From Devosia naphthalenivorans (GTDB lineage: Bacteria > Pseudomonadota > Alphaproteobacteria > Rhizobiales > Devosiaceae), in assembly GCF_003056355.1 (NCBI RefSeq), contig NZ_PYVW01000013.1, forward strand, positions 1 to 64,000: 64,000 nucleotides of DNA. Reading direction: 5' to 3'. The stretch's first letter is position 1, and every line of letters starts with the position of its first letter. Made by a program: the position numbers and the translations under genes. Below, piece by piece: positions 27,858-34,537 of this stretch. A model generated the notes under the pieces. It saw only the letters and a list, made by a program, of their open reading frames with translations, had not been told where the DNA came from and searched no databases.

Positions 27858-28316
27858 TCAGGCCATTACGTCGGCAATGGTAACGCCCTTGTCGAGCAGC
27901 TTCTTGCGGGCGGCGTTGACGACATCGACGCTGAACTCGTCTTCGTGCTGCAGCACGATGGCTTCGCCGGTCAGATCGCTGCGGCCATGGGCAATGAACT
28001 TGTCGAAGCCGTCGGAAAGGCCCTCTTCCATCATCAGGTCGGAGAGCACCTTCTGGGCACCGACGCGCTTGTGCTTGGCGCGGACCTTGAGCAGGCGGGT
28101 GGAGCGGCCGTTGTCGGCGGTGCGGAATTCCTCGGCAGCGGTGAGGCTGGTCCAGAAGGCGCGCTCGACGGCATCCTTGTGGGCGTTGCCGGCGAGTTCG
28201 GCAATGCGCAATTGGCAGCCAAAGGCGAGGTCGTCATAGCCAAGGCGAACGGCGTTCGCCATCAGCTTGCGCAGCTTTTCGGGATCGGTGAAGGATTTTG
28301 GGTCTGGAATGTTCAT
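27858..28316 (-). CDS. Conserved cytoplasmic protein of unknown function
   Basis: Unrecognised. A 152-residue soluble protein, mostly predicted helical, with no signal peptide, membrane span or cysteine cluster (one cysteine, in FGCQLRI). The segment HKRVGAQKVLSDLMM and the LTGEAIVLQHEDEFS stretch look like a folded domain with charged surface. TATATA lies at 28322-28327 only five bases before the ATG at 28316, so transcription might begin at or near the start codon. I cannot assign a function; codon use is normal for the region. Confidence 0.72.
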   Translation of the reverse strand: MNIPDPKSFTDPEKLRKLMANAVRLGYDDLAFGCQLRIAELAGNAHKDAVERAFWTSLTAAEEFRTADNGRSTRLLKVRAKHKRVGAQKVLSDLMMEEGLSDGFDKFIAHGRSDLTGEAIVLQHEDEFSVDVVNAARKKLLDKGVTIADVMA

Positions 28317-28382
28317 ACACCTATATAGGCCATCCGGGGTCGAATACCTAGGAAAATAGGCTGGGAAGCTGGTCTGCGCAGA

Positions 28383-28688
28383 TCAATTGACGGGCCAGAG
28401 GCTTTGCGCGCCCTCGAGCACCGCTCCAAGCAGGGCCGGATTGTTCCACAAGACGAATCCGGCAACCGCCAATCCCGCGAGCAGCAGCAGGCCAAAAATC
28501 CGCTTCACCACCGAGAAGACGAGCCAGATCACCAGCAAAGCTGCCAGACCGAGCCCGATCAACGTGTAATTGTCGCCTGTTATGGTTGTTCTCCTCTGGC
28601 GAAAACGCCTGATGCCGCCAAACAGCGCCGCTCTTGTGCGGCGCAACCATGGCAGCAGGACGGCCACTCGCTGGAGCTCGCTCCGCAA
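28383..28688 (-). CDS. Small two-span membrane protein, start uncertain
   Basis: The reliable part is the last 66 residues: two hydrophobic spans (LIGLGLAALLVIWLVFSVV and FGLLLLAGLAVAGFVLW) with a short basic loop, a typical small inner-membrane protein. The open frame could start at ATG 28688, but the first 35 codons are Arg-rich and look unlike a normal N-terminus. A strong GAGGAG lies seven bases before an ATA codon at 28583, an unusual start. The next standard start is TTG 28562. I give the full frame and favour a start near 28583. The function is unknown. Confidence 0.55.
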   Translation of the reverse strand: MRSELQRVAVLLPWLRRTRAALFGGIRRFRQRRTTITGDNYTLIGLGLAALLVIWLVFSVVKRIFGLLLLAGLAVAGFVLWNNPALLGAVLEGAQSLWPVN

Positions 28689-28704
28689 ACATCCAGAAAA
28701 ACAA

Positions 28705-28726
28705 AAAGGGTCCCGAAGGACCCTTT
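28705..28726 (-). terminator. Terminator after tRNA-Gly
   Basis: Perfect 9-bp stem AAAGGGTCC / GGACCCTTT with loop CGAA, followed on the minus strand by TTGTTTTTC. It ends the tRNA transcript. Confidence 0.85.
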
Positions 28727-28755
28727 GTTTCTCAAGGCTTGCCGGCCTTGAGAAT

Positions 28756-28830
28756 TGGAGCGGGCGATGGGATTCGAACCCACGACCCTAACCTTGGCAA
28801 GGTTATGCTCTACCCCTGAGCTACACCCGC
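28756..28830 (-). tRNA. tRNA-Gly, anticodon GCC
   Basis: A complete 75-nt tRNA on the minus strand including an encoded CCA end. The acceptor arms GCGGGTG and CGCCCGC pair, with one G-U. The T loop is GTTCGAATC, and the anticodon loop TTGCCAA sits between the stem halves AACC and GGTT. It reads GGC and GGU glycine codons. A terminator lies 30 bases downstream. Confidence 0.95.
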
Positions 28831-29033
28831 GCTCCGTTGCCTCCGGGCACACTTGATGTCCGGCGACGCGGGCCTATATGCCTAAACGCGTGCCCCTTGG
28901 CAACCCACAATTTTGCCTCCGCGTCATCTTAGCGTCATCGGCGACGCCAAAGGGCTTGTCACATCGCCGTTTCCGGGCGCAAAAAGAGCGCCGAACGATT
29001 ATCATCCGCCTAGTTTCAAGGGCCTTTGCATTC

Positions 29034-29984
29034 ATGTCCACTCCGTTTTCCAGCGCCGCCAATGCTTCTCCCGCCGCTGTGCCAGCCGGCGCGTTGATCA
29101 AGGATTCGACCGACCAGGCGTTCAAGGCCGACGTGATCGATGCTTCGATCGAGCAGCCGGTACTGGTCGATTTCTGGGCGCCATGGTGCGGCCCCTGCCG
29201 TGCGCTGACGCCGGCGCTGGAAAAAGTGGTCAACGAGAAAGCCGGCGCGATTCGGCTGATCAAGATCAATATCGATGAAAACCCGCAGATCGCGGGCCAA
29301 CTCGGCGTGCAGTCGATCCCGGCCGTGTTTGCCTTTGCCGGCGGGCGGCCGGTGGATGGCTTCATGGGCGCAATGCCGGAAGGCGAAGTGCGCCGCTTCG
29401 CCGAGAAGGTGATTGCCGCGGCCCCTGCCCCGCAGCCACAGGAAGGCTCGCTCGAGGCACAGATCACCGAAGCGCTGGCGGCGGCCGACCAGGCCTTTGC
29501 CGCTGGCGATCTCGGCCGTGCGGCCCAAATCTATGGCATGGTGGTGCAGCACCAGCCCGACCATGCCCAGGCCCTGATCGGGCTGGCCAAGGTGTATCTC
29601 GCCGCGGGCGAAGCCGAACAGGCGCAGGCAACGCTGGAGCTGGTGCCCGAGGGCGAGCGCAAGGGCGAGGCTTATCTTTCGACCGCCAATTCCATTCGCC
29701 TGCTGGCCGAGGCTGCCGACCTGTCGGAGACCACGGCGCTGGAAGCGGCCATCGCGGCCAATCCGGACGATCATCAGGCGCGCTATGATCTGGCGCTGGC
29801 GCTGAACGCGGAAGGCAAGCGCGTGGAGGCGGCCGAGGCGCTGGTGGCGATTTTCAAGCGCGACCGCACCTGGAACGAGGATGGCGCGCGCAAGAAGCTG
29901 CTGGAGTTCTTCGATGCCTGGGGTCCCAAGGACCCTGCCACCAACAAGGGCCGGCGCATGTTGTCGGCGGCCCTGTTCTCCTGA
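29034..29984 (+). CDS. cnoX: Thioredoxin-TPR fusion, CnoX/YbbN-like chaperedoxin
   Basis: A 316-residue fusion of an N-terminal thioredoxin domain (about 25-130) and C-terminal tetratricopeptide-like helices (about 150-310). The redox motif W51-C52-G-P-C55 is intact, unlike E. coli YbbN, where the active motif is SXXC. Relatives with a working CGPC motif have been described as chaperedoxins that hold and reduce unfolding proteins for GroEL or DnaK; role here by homology. ATG 29034 was chosen because the preceding frame looks non-coding. It heads a plus-strand set with a Lon-N protein and a Trm112 protein. Confidence 0.9.
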   Translation: MSTPFSSAANASPAAVPAGALIKDSTDQAFKADVIDASIEQPVLVDFWAPWCGPCRALTPALEKVVNEKAGAIRLIKINIDENPQIAGQLGVQSIPAVFAFAGGRPVDGFMGAMPEGEVRRFAEKVIAAAPAPQPQEGSLEAQITEALAAADQAFAAGDLGRAAQIYGMVVQHQPDHAQALIGLAKVYLAAGEAEQAQATLELVPEGERKGEAYLSTANSIRLLAEAADLSETTALEAAIAANPDDHQARYDLALALNAEGKRVEAAEALVAIFKRDRTWNEDGARKKLLEFFDAWGPKDPATNKGRRMLSAALFS

Positions 29985-29995
29985 TCGGAGCTTTC

Positions 29996-30661
29996 ATGCC
30001 CAAGCGTCCGCAATCGCCGGCCGAACTGCCCAAATCGGTGCCGTTGTTCCCGCTTTCGGGCGCATTGCTGCTGCCGTTCTCCCATCGCCCGCTCAATATC
30101 TTCGAGCCGCGCTATATCGAGATGGTGGACGCAGCCCTGCGCGGCGACCGTCTAGTCGGGCTGATCCAGCCAGAAGATACCGAGGAAGAAAGCCCGCGCG
30201 GCCGCAGTCCGCTACAGCCGATCGGGTGCCTGGGGCGGCTCACCCATTTCGAGGAAAGCGGGGAGGGCCGGTATTTCATTATCCTTGAAGGGGTGACCCG
30301 GTTCCGGCTGGCGCATGAACTGACGGTGATGACGCCTTATCGCCAGGGCGCCATCGCAGCCGAGGAATTTGCTACTGATTTCGAGCGTGATTTTGGCGAG
30401 GAGCGCGTCGACCGTGAGCGGTTCGTGCGGATGATGCGTGACTATGCCGAGTTCGCCAATATCGAGCTCAATTGGGAAGAAATCGAGCGCACCGGCACGG
30501 CGGACCTGGTCAATTTCTGCTGCATGGTGGGGCCCTATGGCCCAGCCGAAAAGCAGGTATTGCTGGAGGCCGAAACGCTGGAGCAGCGTGCCGAAACTTT
30601 GATCGCGATGACGGAATACGAAATCGCCCGGGGCGGCAACGGCGGGGCGCCGCTCAACTGA
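29996..30661 (+). CDS. LON N-terminal substrate-binding domain protein
   Basis: A stand-alone Lon N domain of 221 residues with no ATPase or protease domain. The typical start PLFPLSGALLLPFSHRPLNIFEPRYIEM and the core RLTHFEESGEGRYFIILEGVTRFR identify it. Function is unknown; binding of unfolded or degraded protein is likely. It lies 11 bp after the chaperedoxin gene and overlaps the Trm112 gene by one base (TGATG), so the three form an operon probably tied to protein quality or tRNA/protein methylation. Confidence 0.92.
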   Translation: MPKRPQSPAELPKSVPLFPLSGALLLPFSHRPLNIFEPRYIEMVDAALRGDRLVGLIQPEDTEEESPRGRSPLQPIGCLGRLTHFEESGEGRYFIILEGVTRFRLAHELTVMTPYRQGAIAAEEFATDFERDFGEERVDRERFVRMMRDYAEFANIELNWEEIERTGTADLVNFCCMVGPYGPAEKQVLLEAETLEQRAETLIAMTEYEIARGGNGGAPLN

Positions 30662-30903
30662 TGGCCACGCCCGTTTCCGATTTGCGGCACCAGTTCGACG
30701 TCAAGACGCTCGAAATGCTGGTTTGCCCGCTGACCAAGACGCGGCTGACCCTTTCGGAAGACAAGACCGAGCTGATCTCGGTCGCGGCGCGCCTGGCTTT
30801 CCCCATCGCCAGCGGCGTGCCGCTGCTGAGCCTGGATGAGGCGCGCAGTGTCGATCCCGAGATGCTGCGGCGGCTGCCGGAATTGAAGGGACCTCGGGGG
30901 TAA
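30661..30903 (+). CDS. Trm112 family protein
   Basis: An 80-residue Trm112-like protein. Trm112 is a small partner that activates methyltransferases of tRNA and release factors. The motif LEMLVCPLTKTRLTLSEDKTEL and the end PIASGVPLLSLDEAR match bacterial family members, which often keep only one cysteine of the zinc site, as here. The ATG at 30661 shares its A with the Lon-N stop. A longer frame from 30472 is only an upstream extension through the Lon-N gene and is unlikely. Confidence 0.9.
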   Translation: MATPVSDLRHQFDVKTLEMLVCPLTKTRLTLSEDKTELISVAARLAFPIASGVPLLSLDEARSVDPEMLRRLPELKGPRG

Positions 30904-30954
30904 CCAGGGTTCAAATTACCTTGGGCTCATCATCCCAGTCAGTTCCATCCACTG

Positions 30955-31028
30955 TGTCATTCCCGCGAAAGCGGGAACCCCTGTTTTGAAACGGAGGTTC
31001 CGCTTTCGCGGGAATGACGCCGTGGGTG
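30955..31028. repeat. Family C inverted repeat with flanking CCGTGGGTG
   Basis: Arms contain TCATTCCCGCGAAAGCGGG and its inverse around CCCCTGTTTTGAAACGG. It lies at the 3' end of the Trm112 gene and is followed by CCGTGGGTG, the flank shared with family D elements. Confidence 0.85.
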
Positions 31029-31105
31029 AGGGCGGATATTGCTCGCCGCCGGCTCAGTCCGCGCAACCTAAAGCATGTCGCTCAGAGTGGAATTCGCCCA
31101 GTAGA

Positions 31106-31134
31106 CCCCATGGTGAGCTTGTCGAACCATGAGG
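31106..31134 (-). repeat. Family A palindromic repeat, copy 6 (reverse)
   Basis: A reverse copy, CCCATGGTGAGCTTGTCG then AACCATGAGG, between the convergent Trm112 and UbiH-like genes. Confidence 0.8.
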
Positions 31135-31153
31135 TCTCCCACGCGCCGACACC

Positions 31154-32374
31154 CTAGATCGGCAACCCGCTCAACAGCTTTGGCCCATTGCTGGAAACAC
31201 CGGCAGCGGTGCGGATCAGGGCTGATTTGACCGGCCCCGCGCGGTCGACCAGCCCCAGGCCGAAATCGCGGATGGCGCGGACGGGGGGGACGTCGTTGGA
31301 AAAGAGGCTGTTGAGGCCATCGGTCATCGCCGCCATGCTGGCGGTGTCGAAGCGCCGCCAGGCCTGATAGCGCTCCAGCACATCGTCGGCGCCATGGTCG
31401 AGCCCGAGGCGGATGGCGTCGATCACCACTTCGGCCAGCGCCGCGATGTCCTTGAGCCCCAGATTAAGCCCCTGCCCGGCGATGGGATGGACGACATGGG
31501 CGGCATCGCCCACCAGCGCCAGACGCGTGCTGACGAAATCGCGGGCGATCTGGAGATGGAGCGGGAAGCCCGCCAACTTGTCCTCCAGCGTGACGGCGCC
31601 GAGCGCATAGCCCATCGCGGCCTCGATCTCGGCGGCAGCTTCTGACGCATCGAGGGCGAGCAGGCGCTGTGCCTCGTCCGTGCTTTCCGTCCAGACCAGG
31701 GATGAACTATTGCCCGGCAGCGGCAGGCTGGCAAAGGGGCCGGCGGGGCGGAAGTGTTCATAGGCAACGCCATCATGTGGCAGTTCGTGGCTGATGGTCG
31801 CGACCAGCCCGGTTTGCCCATAGGGGCGGCCAAGCACGCCAATGCCAGCCATGCCGCGCAGAGCGGACCGGGCGCCATCGGCAGCGACGACAAGGGGCGC
31901 GGCAAGGATTTGTCCGTCGGCCAGCTGCAGCTGGGCCAGCTTACCAGCGGCAGCAAAGCCGGTGATTTCAGCGGGGGCGATGACCGTGATCTTGTCGCTC
32001 ACGGCATCGAGCAGTACCTGAGCGCTCACATGGTTCGGCACCATATGCGCAAAAGGCTCGCCGGGCGCTACGTCACCCTCAAAGGTCAGGAAGCTGGGGC
32101 GGGCGATATCGCCTTGCCCCGAATCGGTGATGCGCATCGCGGTGATCGCTTGCGAGTGGGCCAGCATGAGCGGCCAGACGCCCAGGACCTCGAATACCCG
32201 GCGCACCCCTGCGGCAATGGCGGAAGCGCGATTGTCCCTCGGCACGCTGAGCGGGCGGCGATCGACCAGGCCAATGCGAATGCCGCGCGCGGATTGCGCC
32301 AGGGCCAGCGCCAGGGTGAGCCCCACGGGCCCGCCACCCACGATCAGCACGTCGAATGATTGTTGCCCGCTCAT
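31154..32374 (-). CDS. UbiH/UbiF/VisC family FAD-dependent monooxygenase
   Basis: A 406-residue flavin hydroxylase acting on ubiquinone precursors, membrane-associated. The FAD-binding dinucleotide motif VLIVGGGPVGLTLALALA is at the N-terminus, the DG motif (VVAADGARSALRGMAG) is in the middle, and the GD motif GDAAHVVHPIAGQGLNLG near residue 285 closes the FAD site. UbiH, UbiF, UbiI and UbiL cannot be separated by eye. ATG 32374 sits eight bases after GGAG; an ATG at 32380 is too close to it. The window also encodes UbiE and UbiB, but far away. Confidence 0.9.
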   Translation of the reverse strand: MSGQQSFDVLIVGGGPVGLTLALALAQSARGIRIGLVDRRPLSVPRDNRASAIAAGVRRVFEVLGVWPLMLAHSQAITAMRITDSGQGDIARPSFLTFEGDVAPGEPFAHMVPNHVSAQVLLDAVSDKITVIAPAEITGFAAAGKLAQLQLADGQILAAPLVVAADGARSALRGMAGIGVLGRPYGQTGLVATISHELPHDGVAYEHFRPAGPFASLPLPGNSSSLVWTESTDEAQRLLALDASEAAAEIEAAMGYALGAVTLEDKLAGFPLHLQIARDFVSTRLALVGDAAHVVHPIAGQGLNLGLKDIAALAEVVIDAIRLGLDHGADDVLERYQAWRRFDTASMAAMTDGLNSLFSNDVPPVRAIRDFGLGLVDRAGPVKSALIRTAAGVSSNGPKLLSGLPI

Positions 32375-32475
32375 GCCCATTTCTCCGTTTGCCCCATTGT
32401 GCCGCTCCCCTCGTGCCACGCAAGCGTGCTGAACGTCACAGCCTTGCCTTATTTCTACTCAGACCGGCACGGAGC

Positions 32476-32492
32476 TGCCTATGAATTAGGCA
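32476..32492 (+). promoter_or_regulatory. Probable NtrC binding site
   Basis: TGCCTATGAATTAGGCA, a 17-bp dyad of the form TGC-N11-GCA as in NtrC enhancers (consensus TGCACC-N5-GGTGCA). It is centred about 119 bp before the expected start of glnK transcription, the usual distance. Only the outer and some inner bases fit, so this is a candidate. Confidence 0.55.
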
Positions 32493-32575
32493 AAAGTCGC
32501 GAAGCCAGCACGCTCAGAAAAGCGGCATCGCATCTAACCCATTGAATCCACGTATTTAAATCCGGCCAAATCAAG

Positions 32576-32592
32576 TTGGCACACGTCTTGAG
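32576..32592 (+). promoter_or_regulatory. Sigma-54 (RpoN) promoter of glnK-amtB
   Basis: TTGGCACACGTCTTGAG: the -24 element TTGGCAC is perfect, ten bases separate GG from the -12 dinucleotide, and only the last base of GC is A. The start of transcription is then near 32603, 34 bases before glnK. Confidence 0.75.
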
Positions 32593-32636
32593 TCTGAGAG
32601 TGCATCCAGAAAGCGCCAAAACGCAAAGGGGCACAC

Positions 32637-32975
32637 ATGAAACTGGTGATTGCGATAATCAAGCCGTCACGCCTCGAAGAGGTCCGCCAGGCTCTGAACT
32701 CGCTCGACGTGCACGGCATGACCGTAAGCGAAGTGAAGGGCTATGGCCGCCAGAAGGGCCATTCCGAAATCTACCGCGGCACCGAGTATGCCGTGCATTT
32801 CCTGCCCAAGCTCAAGGTCGAGATCGCCGTCGACGACTCGCTCGCCGATGCCGTTTCCGCCGCCATTTGCGATAGCGCGCAAACCGGCCGGATCGGCGAT
32901 GGCAAGATCTTCGTGCTCGACCTGCTTGCCGTCACCCGCATTCGCACCGGTGAAACCGGCGCATCTGCCCTTTAA
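32637..32975 (+). CDS. glnK: PII nitrogen regulatory protein GlnK
   Basis: GlnK (112 residues) senses 2-oxoglutarate and ATP/ADP and blocks AmtB when nitrogen is plentiful. The T-loop Tyr51 (RGTEYAVHFLP), the site uridylylated by GlnD, is present, as is the PII signature KGYGRQKGHSEIYRGTEY. Residues 83-96 (SAQTGRIGDGKIF) form the B-loop nucleotide site. It is 24 bp upstream of amtB, the conserved order, and is preceded by the sigma-54 promoter and the NtrC-like site, so nitrogen-limitation control is expected. Confidence 0.97.
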   Translation: MKLVIAIIKPSRLEEVRQALNSLDVHGMTVSEVKGYGRQKGHSEIYRGTEYAVHFLPKLKVEIAVDDSLADAVSAAICDSAQTGRIGDGKIFVLDLLAVTRIRTGETGASAL

Positions 32976-32998
32976 GCGTCCTCGGGAGAAAACTAGAG

Positions 32999-34342
32999 AT
33001 GAAGACGTCAAAAATCTTGGGGAGCGCCGCACTTGCCTCCCTGCTGCTGGCCCTGCCAGCCCTTGCCCAGGATGCGGCAGCGCCGGCTGCCGAAGTGGTC
33101 GAGGAGGTCGTCGCCAGCATCGACACGGGCGATACCGCCTGGATGATCGTTTCGACCCTCCTGGTCATCCTGATGACCATTCCGGGCGTTGCCCTGTTCT
33201 ATGGCGGCCTCGTGCGCTCCAAGAACATTCTATCGGTCATCACCCAGGTGTTCGGCGCCTTCTCGATGATCGCCCTGCTCTGGGTGGCCTATGGCTATTC
33301 GCTGGCCTTCTCGGGTCCAAGCGAAGGCGGGCTTTCCGCCTTTATCGGCGATTTCTCCAATTTCTTCCTCGCCAATGTCACTCCCGATTCGGTTTCGGGC
33401 ACCATTCCCGAGCTGATCTTCGTGGTGTTCCAGCTCACCTTCGCCTGCATCACCGCAACGCTGGTGGTGGGCGGTATTGCCGAACGCATGAAGTTCGGCG
33501 CCGTCATGGCGTTCCTCGCCATTTGGTTCACCTTCGCCTATCTGCCGATCGCCCACATGGTGTGGTCGGGCGCTGGCCTGTTCTTCCAGATGGGTGCGCT
33601 GGACTTTGCCGGTGGCACGGTCGTGCACATCAATTCCGGCGTCGCGGCGCTGGTGGCTGCCATCGTGCTGGGGCCGCGCCTTGGCTACATGAAGGAGCCG
33701 ATTGCGCCGCATAATCTGGTCTTCACCTATATCGGCGCGTGCCTGCTGTGGGTTGGCTGGTTCGGCTTCAACGCCGGCTCGGCTCTCGGCGCCAACGGCG
33801 TTGCCGCTCAGGCCTTCCTCAACACCATCACGGCTCCTGCTGCCGCGGGCATTGCCTGGGCTGTCGGCGAAAAGATCACCCGCGGCCATGCTTCGGCCCT
33901 GGGCTTTGTTTCGGGCGCTGTCGCTGGCCTCGTCGCCATCACGCCAGCGGCTGGTTTTGCCGGAACGTTCGGCGCGATCGTCTTGGGTGCGGTCACCGGC
34001 TTTGTGTGCCTGTGGGCCGTGGTCACCCTCAAGCCGATGCTGAAATATGACGACAGCCTCGATGTCTTCGGCATCCACGGCATTGGCGGCATTGTCGGCG
34101 CCATCGGCACGGCCATCGTTGCCGACCCGGCCCTGGGCGGTTTCGGGGCCGAGGGCTATGCGATGGGCGGCCAACTGGTCACCCAGATCATGGCCGTGGT
34201 CGTCGCCATCGTCTGGTCGGGCGTAGCGGCCCTCGTCGCCATGCTGGTGGTCAAGGCGATCTTCGGTGGGGCTCGCGTCACCGAATCGAGCGAAGTCGAT
34301 GGCCTCGATCTCTCCAGCCACGGCGAGCGCGCCTATAACTAA
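32999..34342 (+). CDS. amtB: Ammonium transporter AmtB
   Basis: AmtB (447 residues) is a trimeric inner-membrane ammonium channel. It begins with a signal-like segment (MKTSKILGSAALASLLLALP) cleaved near ALAQ, then about 11 membrane spans. Family marks include DTAWMIVSTLLVILMTIPGVALFYGGLV, GLVAITPAAGF with the pore-lining residues, and the twin-histidine spans (VHINSG and FGIHGIGG). The C-terminus (DGLDLSSHGERAYN) carries the cytoplasmic GlnK-binding tail. It is co-transcribed with glnK. Confidence 0.97.
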   Translation: MKTSKILGSAALASLLLALPALAQDAAAPAAEVVEEVVASIDTGDTAWMIVSTLLVILMTIPGVALFYGGLVRSKNILSVITQVFGAFSMIALLWVAYGYSLAFSGPSEGGLSAFIGDFSNFFLANVTPDSVSGTIPELIFVVFQLTFACITATLVVGGIAERMKFGAVMAFLAIWFTFAYLPIAHMVWSGAGLFFQMGALDFAGGTVVHINSGVAALVAAIVLGPRLGYMKEPIAPHNLVFTYIGACLLWVGWFGFNAGSALGANGVAAQAFLNTITAPAAAGIAWAVGEKITRGHASALGFVSGAVAGLVAITPAAGFAGTFGAIVLGAVTGFVCLWAVVTLKPMLKYDDSLDVFGIHGIGGIVGAIGTAIVADPALGGFGAEGYAMGGQLVTQIMAVVVAIVWSGVAALVAMLVVKAIFGGARVTESSEVDGLDLSSHGERAYN

Positions 34343-34349
34343 GCTTTTG

Positions 34350-34373
34350 CCGGTGGCGGTTCGCCGCCACCGG
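34350..34373 (+). terminator. Rho-independent terminator 1 of amtB
   Basis: Perfect 10-bp stem CCGGTGGCGG / CCGCCACCGG closed by the stable loop TTCG, followed by ATTTTCTC. It begins 8 bases after the amtB stop. Confidence 0.9.
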
Positions 34374-34385
34374 ATTTTCTCGAAA

Positions 34386-34409
34386 GGCTCCGCACTCAGT
34401 TGCGGGGCC
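34386..34409 (+). terminator. Rho-independent terminator 2 of amtB
   Basis: A second stem GGCTCCGCA / TGCGGGGCC (one G-T pair) with loop CTCAGT and tail TTTTCTCTT, 12 bases after the first. The tandem pair probably isolates ftsK from strong nitrogen-starvation transcription. Confidence 0.8.
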
Positions 34410-34537
34410 TTTTCTCTTGCGGTGGACTCCGTGGGAACCAGCCGGGCAAAACTCGCATGGTTAGCCTTGGGTTAACCCGGCCCGATTAGCATCACGGCAA
34501 ACAGCCCCTTCCGTTCCGGGGCCTATCGAGATTGCCC

